The position numbers and the translations under genes are program-made. 19,069 bases of DNA from WJMB01 sp964581465. Its GTDB lineage: Bacteria; RBG-13-66-14. The notes beneath the pieces are model-generated. The model did no database searches. It saw only the letters and a list, made by a program, of their open reading frames with translations, and was not told the DNA's origin. This document shows positions 1 to 6,540 of this stretch, piece by piece; positions within the stretch are counted from its first letter, which is position 1; each line of letters begins with the position of its first letter. The stretch is from assembly GCA_964581465.1 (NCBI GenBank), contig CAZOOP010000053.1, forward strand, positions 1 to 19,069, in the 5' to 3' direction.

Positions 1-234
1 ACGGCTTCCACCACAAGTGCATCAACCATGACAAGACCCTGGTCGATGGCAAGGTGCCTATCAACGGCCCAGATAGCTCCCGAGGCCATGCTAAAAGCCT
101 ATCACCGTGGCTTTAAACACAACTTCAGGCTCTTTATCCGTGAAAGGCCGTTCCGATTCAACCATCGCGACGACGAAAACACTCTAGACTACCTGCAGGA
201 TGCACTGCTCAATTGGTCCGAGCAGGTTACATGA
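1..234 (+). pseudogene. IS1595/ISXO2-type transposase remnant, 3' end, frameshifted, cut by the window edge
   Basis: Two reading frames must be joined. Positions 3 to about 105 read GFHHKCINHDKTLVDGKV then an ING motif. From about 108 the reading continues one frame over as YHRGFKHNFRLFIRERPFRF, NHRDD, and stops at 232-234. The minus-strand remnant at 18912-19069 is clearly homologous, and its N-F-W-G-Y-A-K-R-R-L block is typical of IS1595-type DDE transposase C-termini. Against that copy, this one lacks 11 nt just before the aaaag at about 102, which explains the frame shift. The family name rests on motif recognition, not a search. The 5' part lies outside the window, so no left terminal repeat can be judged. 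Confidence 0.65.
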
Positions 235-1198
235 TGCCTTTCTTTTGTCCCTTTCAAGGGATCAGCCGAAGTGTTCAAGGGTGTCAGTGTCAGCCAATCG
301 CCCGGGTCGATTCGTGGTCGATTCGTATTTGTGGAGTATAAAGTTGGGGGGCATCACAAGAAACTGGACCAGCATTTGTAACCATTGAGAGCCGCATCGA
401 GAAGGGGTCTTGATGCCTTTTCCGCGTACGACGTCAACGCGTTGAGGTAGTTAGCTGTTTCAGGTTTTCAATCAAGCAATAGGCTGCGTTATCGGCAGAT
501 CATTCGCTCACGGCTTCCACGACCTTTGAGCGGGGCCGACAGTCTCCGGCTTCCGGCGGCACTCAACGCAGGTCCAGGTGCATCGCCACCAAGCAACGCT
601 ATGACATTGGCGGTGACTATGAGCTAAAAAGCATTGATTGACAATCCACCAGCGAGAAGTGTCGGTTTATAAAAGAGTGATAAACACCAAAAGATTATCA
701 CACGTGCCTGAACAGGCATCTATCGCCAATAGCATGTTATTATGTGCATTATAACTGTGCGAGCTGTCGCTATCCTTGAATTGCCTGGTGGCGGAAAAAC
801 AGACTTGATCTAAGTGGGCGCTGAGAGTCGGTAAGTCGCGACTCCCGGTTTGTATCCTGAGCATAACAGTTATACGGAGGCTAACTGCTTTCCAATAGCG
901 GCCTCAGCAGCCATGAAATCTCTTTGGCTAATTGACCAAGAGCCTTTCGTGAGGTCGTTGTCAGCACTTTCGTTCTAAATGCCGCTCTTTCTGTTCTCGA
1001 ACCCGGTTCAGTTTCAGGTGATAGTCTTACCCCCAATGCTGTCATGCTCAAAGGGAGCGGTTGACGAAAGGTTTGCCAATCGCAACTGATAAAGCGGTTT
1101 GCTGAATGCTTAATCTGTTCCGTAATCACCAACCGACCGGGTCTTGGACCCAGCCGCGCGCTATCCGGGAGGCAAATCGAGGCGACCGGACAGCGGGG
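235..1198. other. Gene-free, AT-richer stretch between the transposase remnant and the rnf promoter
   Basis: I see no convincing gene in these roughly 960 bases. Base composition is visibly lower in GC than the flanking genes. Two segments recur elsewhere in degenerate form: 379-410 resembles 15042-15075, and 694-750 resembles 18842-18897. An open frame on the minus strand (881-1132, 83 aa) lacks a ribosome site, a family motif and the codon bias of its neighbours, so I do not call it. The stretch is most simply decayed insertion-sequence DNA. Confidence 0.5.
694..750 (+). repeat. Diverged interspersed repeat, copy 1
   Basis: About 56 bp align to 18842-18897 with roughly 75 percent identity and one small indel. 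The best block is ccaatagc-W-tgttattat. The other copy directly adjoins the 3' end of the minus-strand transposase remnant, so this may be a leftover insertion-sequence end with no transposase beside it. Confidence 0.5.
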
Positions 1199-1236
1199 TT
1201 GCGGCAGCGGGCGAGTTGTGGCAAAATCGACGGCGT
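1199..1236 (+). promoter_or_regulatory. Candidate rnf operon promoter containing a 19-mer shared with the transketolase operon
   Basis: TTGCGG (1199-1204), 17 nt, then CAAAAT (1222-1227) is a weak sigma-70-like pair. The 19-mer GTGGCAAAATCGACGGCGT at 1218-1236 recurs exactly on the minus strand at 14008-13990 ahead of the transketolase genes. It sits 62 nt before the rnfC start here and 55 nt before the transketolase start there. The promoter reading is tentative; the exact shared word is seen directly. Confidence 0.4.
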
Positions 1237-1298
1237 TTCGTTACCAAAAGCACGAACCGCCCGGCGCCCCTTGGCGCGCCCGGCAGCCGGAGGACGGC

Positions 1299-2639
1299 AT
1301 GGCCCTGACCTTCAAGGGCGGGATCCACCCCCCCGAATTCAAGCACTTCACCGAAGACAAAGCCCTGGTCGAGGCCCGGCGCCCCGGCCTGGTCGTCATC
1401 CCCCTGGCCCAGCACATCGGCGCCCCGGCCAAACCCGTGGTCGGGAAGGGCGATACGGTCAAGGCCGGACAGCTCCTGGGCGAGCCCGGCGGCTTCGTTT
1501 CCGCCGCCGTGCACAGTCCCGTGGCGGGCAAGGTTCTAAAGATCGCCGACCACCCCCACGCCATGGGCGGGGTCAAGCCGGCGGTGATCATCGAGCCCGC
1601 CGAGGACGGCGGCGACGGCGAGTGGGAGTTGATGGAACCCATCGCCGAACCGGGCCGCGTAGAGCCGGAGAAGCTGGTTCAGCGCATCCGCGACGCCGGG
1701 ATCGTCGGCATGGGCGGGGCCACCTTCCCCACCTCGGTCAAGGTCGTGCCGCCCAAGGGTCACGAGTTCGACACGATCATCCTCAACGGCGCCGAGTGCG
1801 AGCCCTTCCTGACCTGCGACCACCGCTTGATGCTGGAGCGGGGCGAAAAGATCGTCCGCGGCCTGGAGATCCTGCTGCAGATAACCGGCGCCCGCAACGG
1901 CGTGATCGCCATCGAGGCCAACAAGCCCGACGCCGTCGCCCACCTCAAGGAGCTCACCAAGGACAGCGCCCGCATCAGCGTGGTCAAGTGCAAGGTCAAG
2001 TATCCTCAAGGCGCGGAGAAGCAGCTCATCAAGGCCGTCACCGGCCGTGAGGTCCCCGTGGGCGGTCTGCCCTTCGCCGTCAACGTCCTGGTGCAGAACG
2101 TGGGCACCTCCTACGCGATCGCCGAGGCCGTCTACGAGGGCAAACCCCTGGTCGAGCGCGCCCTGACCCTCACCGGTCCCCAGGTGACCGAACCGAGGAA
2201 CCTCCGGGTCAAACTGGGCACGCCCGTCAGCGAGCTGCTCGAGCAGTGCGGCGGCCTCAAGGGTAAAGCGGCCCGCTTCATCATGGGCGGCCCGATGATG
2301 GGCATGGCCCAGCACCGCTTCGATCTGCCCGTCACCAAAGGCACCAGCGGCCTGCTCTTCCTGCCGCCGCCGTCGCCCGAGGCCTTCACTGAAAGACCCT
2401 GCCTGCGCTGCGGCAAGTGCGTCGACATCTGCCCGATGAACCTGGTGCCCTGCGACGCCGCCCTGTACTCCCGCGCCGGGAACCTCGACGAGGCCGAGCG
2501 CTACGGCGCCGCCGACTGCATCGAGTGCGGCTCGTGCAGCTTCGTCTGCCCCGCCAAGCGCCACCTGGTGCAGTCGATCAAGCTGCTCAAGCCGAGCATC
2601 CTCAAGCGCCGCGCCGAGCGGGCCAAGGCCGCCAAGTAG
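1299..2639 (+). CDS. rnfC: Rnf complex subunit RnfC (NADH/FMN and Fe-S peripheral subunit)
   Basis: RnfC is the cytoplasmic-face subunit of the Rnf ferredoxin:NAD+ oxidoreductase, where NAD(H) exchanges electrons through FMN and [4Fe-4S] clusters. The protein has 446 residues, normal for the family. It opens MALTFKGGIHPPEFK and has a biotinyl-like N-terminal region (about 25-95). A complex-I 51-kDa-like fold follows, with GIVGMGGATFP at 135-144 and LNGAECEP at 162-169. Two ferredoxin motifs end it: Cys368, 371, 374, 378 and Cys407, 410, 413, 417. I chose the ATG at 1299 because GGAGG lies 5 nt upstream. An in-frame GTG at 1218 would add 27 unconserved residues and has no ribosome site. It is the first gene of rnfCDGEA; rnfD follows after 115 nt. 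Confidence 0.95.
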   Translation: MALTFKGGIHPPEFKHFTEDKALVEARRPGLVVIPLAQHIGAPAKPVVGKGDTVKAGQLLGEPGGFVSAAVHSPVAGKVLKIADHPHAMGGVKPAVIIEPAEDGGDGEWELMEPIAEPGRVEPEKLVQRIRDAGIVGMGGATFPTSVKVVPPKGHEFDTIILNGAECEPFLTCDHRLMLERGEKIVRGLEILLQITGARNGVIAIEANKPDAVAHLKELTKDSARISVVKCKVKYPQGAEKQLIKAVTGREVPVGGLPFAVNVLVQNVGTSYAIAEAVYEGKPLVERALTLTGPQVTEPRNLRVKLGTPVSELLEQCGGLKGKAARFIMGGPMMGMAQHRFDLPVTKGTSGLLFLPPPSPEAFTERPCLRCGKCVDICPMNLVPCDAALYSRAGNLDEAERYGAADCIECGSCSFVCPAKRHLVQSIKLLKPSILKRRAERAKAAK

Positions 2640-2754
2640 ACCGCGCCGGCGACGGACTTCGATCCCTGCAAAACAATAAGAACAACGGGCGGTGGTTGAT
2701 CCGCGACGCCGCCGTACACCGCCACGTCAACTTTCAACCCGGGGACGCCAGCCT

Positions 2755-3951
2755 ATGAGCGTGGAAGACAACAAGGCCCAACCGGACAAGGCCGCCGAGG
2801 CCCGGAGCGACAAGCCCGACAAAGCCCCCGCCAAACCCAAGAAGGCGCCGGGCAAAGCGGTCAAGAAGAAGGACCCCGTCGAGCTCTACGAGCTCTCGGT
2901 CTCCAACGCCCCGCACCTCAAGGGCAAGGCCAAAACCAGCAAGATCATGATCGCGGTCTGCGCGGCCCTGGTCCCGGCCCTGGTGGGCTCGGTCCTCTTC
3001 CAGGGCTGGCGCTCGCTGATGCTGGTCATCATCGCCGCGGTCTCCGCCGTGGTCTTCGAGGCGTTGATCCAGCTCCTCACCAAGCGCAAGCTGACCATCG
3101 CCGACGGCTCGGCGGCGCTGACCGGCGTCCTGGTGGCCTTCAATTTGCCCTACGGCGTGCCCTGGTGGCTGCCCGTGGTGGGCAGCTTCGCGGCGATCGC
3201 CATCGCCAAGCAGGCCTTCGGCGGACTGGGCTACAACCTCTTCAACCCGGCCCTGGTGGGACGCGCGATCCTGCTGGCCTCCTGGCCGGTGCACATGACC
3301 ACCTGGGACACGGTGCCCAAGCTGGCCAATCTGTCGGGGACGACCATCGACGCCCTGAGCTCGGCCACCCCCCTGGCGGCGATGAAGCAGTCGGCTGCCG
3401 TGCTGGCCGAGCCGGGCCTTTACGATCCCGGCGCGGTCTCCCAGGCCTCCGAGGCCGTCAGCCAACTCACCGGACCCCTGGGCATCGGCAAGCTGGCCCT
3501 GGGACAGGTGGGCGGCTGCATCGGCGAGACCTCGGCCCTGCTGTTGCTCTTCGGCGCGCTGATCCTGATCATGATCGGCGTCGTCGACTGGCGCATCCCC
3601 GTAAGCTACCTCGGGGCGATCTTCGTCTTCACGGCGATTTTCGGCGGGGTGACCAGCCCCGACGGGAGCTACCACTTCACCGGTCTGTTCCACCTGATGG
3701 CCGGCGGGGCGATGCTGGGTGCGCTCTTCATGGCCACCGACATGGTGACCACGCCGGTGACCAAGGGGGGCCGGATTATCTTCGGCATCGGCGCCGGGCT
3801 GCTGGCCGCGATCATCCGCCTCTGGGGCGGCTACCCCGAGGGCGTCAGCTACTCGATCCTGCTGATGAACGCCGCCACGCCGCTGATCGACCGCTACACC
3901 ACGCCCAAGTTCTTCGGCTCCCGCCGCGCCAAGGAGGCCGCCAATGCTTAG
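2755..3951 (+). CDS. rnfD: Rnf complex membrane subunit RnfD (covalent-FMN carrier)
   Basis: RnfD is an integral membrane subunit carrying covalently bound FMN in the electron path across the Rnf complex. The protein is 398 residues with several hydrophobic helices from about 63 onward and the family block F-N-L-P-Y-G-V-P-W-W near 129-138. The flavinylation motif appears as S-S-A-T-P-L, making Thr205 the expected FMN attachment site. The first about 60 residues are an unusual extension rich in Lys, Ala, Pro and Asp and look disordered; typical RnfD is nearer 320-350 residues. Start chosen at ATG 2755, with GGGGAC 8 nt upstream; a longer frame upstream has no ribosome site. The stop codon overlaps the rnfG start by 8 nt, suggesting coupled translation. 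The ApbE flavin transferase it would need is not in the window. Confidence 0.94.
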   Translation: MSVEDNKAQPDKAAEARSDKPDKAPAKPKKAPGKAVKKKDPVELYELSVSNAPHLKGKAKTSKIMIAVCAALVPALVGSVLFQGWRSLMLVIIAAVSAVVFEALIQLLTKRKLTIADGSAALTGVLVAFNLPYGVPWWLPVVGSFAAIAIAKQAFGGLGYNLFNPALVGRAILLASWPVHMTTWDTVPKLANLSGTTIDALSSATPLAAMKQSAAVLAEPGLYDPGAVSQASEAVSQLTGPLGIGKLALGQVGGCIGETSALLLLFGALILIMIGVVDWRIPVSYLGAIFVFTAIFGGVTSPDGSYHFTGLFHLMAGGAMLGALFMATDMVTTPVTKGGRIIFGIGAGLLAAIIRLWGGYPEGVSYSILLMNAATPLIDRYTTPKFFGSRRAKEAANA

Positions 3952-4585
3952 GCTGGGCCTGACCCTGTTCATCGTCACCGCCGTTATGGCCGCCGCCCTC
4001 TCCGGCGTCTACGTGCTCACCAAGGACACCATCGCCGAGCAGGAGGCCGCCGCCGTCAGCGAAGCCGTCGGCGCCGTGCTGCCCGAGGACGTCGAGAGCG
4101 TCACCGGCTATCCCGCCGAGGAACCCGAGTACTACGTCGGCTACGACGCCGCCGGCAACCCGGCCGGCTACGCCGCGGTCTGCGACGAGAACGGCTACAG
4201 CTCGACCCTGCAGATCATGGTCGGCGTCGATGAGAGCGGCGTGATCACCGGCACCAGCGTGCTCTCCCAGCAGGAGACCCCGGGCCTGGGCGAGCGCATC
4301 GGTGAGGTCAAAGCCGAGGGCAGCCTGTGGAGCGCCGTCGGCGGTCTGTTCTCCGACGATGATTCAGCCGAGGGACAGGGGCCGCCGCCGCGCCCCTGGT
4401 TCCAGGAGCAATATATCGGCTGCGAGGCCGACGAGGTCAACCTGGGTTCCCCGGCCGACCCCGCGACCTCCACCGTCCAGGCCATCACCGGCGCAACCAT
4501 CACCAGCCGCGCCTTCACCACCGCCGTGCGCGAGGACATGGGCGAGCTCCTCGAGCGACTCGACGCCGGCGAATTGGAACAGTAA
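3944..4585 (+). CDS. rnfG: Rnf complex subunit RnfG (covalent-FMN, periplasmic domain)
   Basis: RnfG has one N-terminal membrane helix (about 3-25) and a periplasmic FMN-binding domain that relays electrons within Rnf. The 213-residue protein is of family length. The motif T-G-A-T-I-T-S at 182-188 is the ApbE flavinylation site, with Thr185 the likely FMN-bearing residue. The stretch Q-Q-E-T-P-G-L-G-E-R-I (109-119) is also characteristic of RnfG/NqrC. An acidic, Pro-rich insert around 137-152 interrupts the domain and is not a feature I know from other RnfG proteins. The start overlaps the end of rnfD; rnfE begins 19 nt after the stop behind a strong GGGAGGA site. Confidence 0.94.
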   Translation: MLRLGLTLFIVTAVMAAALSGVYVLTKDTIAEQEAAAVSEAVGAVLPEDVESVTGYPAEEPEYYVGYDAAGNPAGYAAVCDENGYSSTLQIMVGVDESGVITGTSVLSQQETPGLGERIGEVKAEGSLWSAVGGLFSDDDSAEGQGPPPRPWFQEQYIGCEADEVNLGSPADPATSTVQAITGATITSRAFTTAVREDMGELLERLDAGELEQ

Positions 4586-4604
4586 AACCGGGAGGATTCT
4601 GCCA

Positions 4605-5273
4605 ATGAGCGCCTTCAAAGAGCTGACCAAGGGCTTCTTCAAGGAAAACCCGGTCTTCGTGCTCGCCTTGGGGCTCTGCCCGACCCTGGCGGTGACCTCC
4701 CTGGTCGAGAAGGGCATCGGCATGGGGCTGGCGGCCACCTTCGTGCTGGTCTGCTCCAACGTCCTGATCGCCCTGATCCGCAAGCTGGTGCCCAAGAAGA
4801 TCCGCATCCCGATCTTCATCGTCATCATCGCCACCTTCGTGGTCATCGTCGAGCTGGTGATGAAGGCCTACCTGCCTCCGCTCTCCGAGGCCCTGGGCAT
4901 CTTCATCCCCCTGATCGTGGTCAACTGCATCATCCTGGGTCGCGCCGAGGCCTTCGCCCAAAACAACTCCGTGGGCAAGTCCTTCCTCGACGGCCTGGGG
5001 ATGGGCCTGGGCTTCACCATCGCCCTGGTGATCATCTCCGCCATCCGCGAGGTCATCGGCTTCGGCACCCTGCTCGGCCTGCCCGTCTTCGGCGAGGGAT
5101 ACCAGCCGGCAACCATCCTCATCCTGCAGCCCGGGGCCTTCCTGACCATCGGCTTCCTGCTGGGCTTCTTCGCCTGGCGGCGCAACCGCAAGAAGAACAA
5201 GACCATGCTCGACGTCGAAGCCCTGCGCGCCCAGCGCGAAAAGATGACCCAGGTCACCCGCGAAGCCGCCTAG
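4605..5273 (+). CDS. rnfE: Rnf complex membrane subunit RnfE
   Basis: RnfE is one of two homologous six-helix subunits (with RnfA) that form the membrane core. In current structures the two together hold an intramembrane [2Fe-2S] cluster. The 222-residue protein shows the paired cysteine motifs expected for this: L-G-L-C-P-T-L at Cys25 and V-V-N-C-I-I-L-G-R-A-E-A at Cys108. The C-terminal tail (about 190-222) is strongly charged and cytoplasmic, with R-R-N-R-K-K-N-K. The ATG at 4605 has GGGAGGA 8 nt upstream; a longer upstream frame merely runs through rnfG in another phase. rnfA follows after 11 nt. Confidence 0.95.
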   Translation: MSAFKELTKGFFKENPVFVLALGLCPTLAVTSLVEKGIGMGLAATFVLVCSNVLIALIRKLVPKKIRIPIFIVIIATFVVIVELVMKAYLPPLSEALGIFIPLIVVNCIILGRAEAFAQNNSVGKSFLDGLGMGLGFTIALVIISAIREVIGFGTLLGLPVFGEGYQPATILILQPGAFLTIGFLLGFFAWRRNRKKNKTMLDVEALRAQREKMTQVTREAA

Positions 5274-5284
5274 GAGGAACATCC

Positions 5285-5875
5285 ATGAGTTACGGTGTCA
5301 AGCTGATCCTGCTCTTCGTCGGCGCCGTGTTCGTCAACAACTTCGTGCTGATGCGCTTTCTGGGCCTCTGTCCCTACCTGGGCGTCAGCAAGCAGACCGA
5401 CTCCGCCGTCGGCATGGGCATGGCAGTCATCTTCGTGATGTTCCTCGCCTCGGTCTTCACCTGGCTGATCTACCGCTTCGTGCTGATCCCCCTGGACCTG
5501 ACCTGGATGCGCACCATCTTCTTCATCCTGGTCATCGCCAGCCTGGTGCAAACCGTCGAGATCGTCATGCAGAAGTCCATGCCCGGACTCTACAAGTCCC
5601 TGGGCATCTACCTGCCCCTGATCACCACCAACTGCGCCGTCCTCGGCCTGACCGTGCTCAATATCGACAAGAGCTACGACTTCGTCGAGTCCCTGGTCCA
5701 CTCCGTGGGCGCCGGGGTGGGCTTCACCCTGGCCCTGGTGTTGATGGCCGGTTTGCGCGAGCGGATGGAGGTCGGCAACGTGCCCAAAGCCATGCGGGGG
5801 CTGCCCATCGCCTTCGTCACCGCCGGGTTGATGAGCATCGCCTTCCTGGGCTTCGCCGGATTGATCCCGGGGTAG
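5285..5875 (+). CDS. rnfA: Rnf complex membrane subunit RnfA
   Basis: RnfA is the partner of RnfE in the membrane core, with about six hydrophobic helices filling all 196 residues, the usual length. The cluster-ligand cysteines are visible as L-G-L-C-P-Y-L-G (Cys29) and T-T-N-C-A-V-L-G (Cys117). The start has TAGGAGGA just upstream. In most bacteria rnfB, the ferredoxin-accepting subunit, follows rnfA or precedes rnfC. Here the gene is followed by a terminator hairpin and no rnfB-like sequence. NqrE of the sodium-NADH:quinone pump is related, but operon order C-D-G-E-A and the ferredoxin motifs of the first gene point to Rnf. Confidence 0.95.
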   Translation: MSYGVKLILLFVGAVFVNNFVLMRFLGLCPYLGVSKQTDSAVGMGMAVIFVMFLASVFTWLIYRFVLIPLDLTWMRTIFFILVIASLVQTVEIVMQKSMPGLYKSLGIYLPLITTNCAVLGLTVLNIDKSYDFVESLVHSVGAGVGFTLALVLMAGLRERMEVGNVPKAMRGLPIAFVTAGLMSIAFLGFAGLIPG

Positions 5876-5933
5876 GGTTGATGATACGCTGGGATTGATA
5901 GAGGCGTGGGTGTATGACGGGCTTTATTTATAC

Positions 5934-5958
5934 CGGGAAGGGCGCATGGCCCTTCCCG
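5934..5958 (+). terminator. Hairpin terminator after the rnf operon
   Basis: A perfect 10-bp stem, cgggaagggc with gcccttcccg, closes a 5-nt loop 58 nt after the rnfA stop. The following cttcatatct is only modestly T-rich, so it may act with Rho or merely stabilise the mRNA 3' end. Confidence 0.6.
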
Positions 5959-6021
5959 CTTCATATCTCCAGCGCCCCTGTCCGAGAGGCGGCCGATTTC
6001 CCAAGTCCAACCCGGTGCTCC

Positions 6022-6080
6022 GGTTGACAACCGGCCGGGTATCGCACTGTGTTTGAGACGTATGTTCTTTGTTGTCAACC
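6022..6080. repeat. 10-bp inverted repeat with 39-nt spacer
   Basis: GGTTGACAAC at 6022-6031 and GTTGTCAACC at 6071-6080 are perfect inverted copies. The left arm also lies in a local ccggtt-gac-aaccgg palindrome. Half-sites of this kind about four helical turns apart fit a dimeric regulator or a weak stem-loop. No bound protein can be named. Confidence 0.4.
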
Positions 6081-6310
6081 GCTAACGAGTTAACCAAAGC
6101 GCCGTTACACCGTCGCGTGTGCTTGTTGTTCTTTGTACTCGAACTTGCTGACGCTTAAGGGCACCTGATTGCCAACCCGCTGCTTCAGCCACTTGAGACA
6201 CTCCGCCGCTCCGATCGGTATGATGACCAAGGAACGCAACTCTCGCCCGGGCGGGACCTTTGCCCGGCCCACCGGCCCGGGAACGCAACCGCCGTACCCA
6301 CGGCAAGGCT

Positions 6311-6326
6311 TTGGCACGTTTCTTGC
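6311..6326 (+). promoter_or_regulatory. Candidate sigma-54 promoter reading toward mgsA
   Basis: TTGGCACG-TTTC-TTGC matches the consensus at every fixed base, with the GG (6313-6314) and GC (6325-6326) separated by the required 10 nt. The predicted start is near 6338, giving an mgsA leader of about 200 nt that contains the opposite arm. No enhancer-binding protein or site is identified. Confidence 0.5.
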
Positions 6327-6369
6327 GCAATCCGACGGAGCGTTGTACCATACGGACTCTCGCCCTGCT

Positions 6370-6385
6370 GCAAGAAACGTGCCAA
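6370..6385 (-). promoter_or_regulatory. Candidate sigma-54 promoter on the minus strand, facing the previous one
   Basis: The reverse complement of the right inner arm gives the same -24/-12 motif and ends TTGCA, the full consensus. Its start would be near 6358 and its transcript would run antisense toward the 3' end of rnfA. No convincing minus-strand gene lies downstream. Confidence 0.4.
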
Positions 6386-6498
6386 AGCCGGGCCCTGGCG
6401 TGGTGATCGGCGGAGAAGGGGCAAAGGTCCCGCCGTGGTCCGCCGGCTCGCTGAAGCCGCACCGGTTCATTAGTTGATAGGGTTTCTGATAATCAACC

Positions 6499-6516
6499 AG
6501 CGGTATTACGACCGCT
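6499..6516 (+). promoter_or_regulatory. Small hairpin in the mgsA leader
   Basis: AGCGGT and ACCGCT pair around a 6-nt loop, 24 nt before the mgsA start. A second 6-bp pairing, GTTGAT (6473-6478) with ATCAAC (6492-6497), lies just upstream. The ribosome site GAGAAGG after them is left free. Confidence 0.3.
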
Positions 6517-6540
6517 TCGGATAACACGAGAAGGTCCGTG

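Larger units (their letters stand above)
6251..6433. repeat. Nested palindromic element, copy 1 (upstream of mgsA)
   Basis: Four pairing layers are visible. The outer stem is 14 bp, 6251-6264 with 6420-6433. Two intermediate stems are 6289-6294 with 6408-6413 and 6298-6302 with 6399-6403. The inner stem is a perfect 20 bp, 6307-6326 with 6370-6389, closing a 43-nt loop. The inner arm is identical to that of the second copy at 15664-15843, while outer arms differ in sequence but still pair. Inner arms match the sigma-54 -24/-12 consensus and face each other. It could be a convergent-promoter cassette, a structured RNA, or a small palindromic mobile repeat. It ends 107 nt before mgsA. Confidence 0.8.

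Noticed and set aside
881..1132. 83-codon minus-strand frame upstream of rnfC
   Set aside because: No ribosome site, no recognisable motif, and low-GC composition unlike real genes here.
1218..1298. GTG start that would lengthen RnfC by 27 residues
   Set aside because: No ribosome site, residues not conserved in RnfC, and the start lies inside the shared 19-mer; ATG 1299 has GGAGG at good spacing.
6024..6053. Sigma-70 promoter with TTGACA near 6024
   Set aside because: No acceptable -10 box at 16-18 nt; the TTGACA belongs to the inverted repeat.
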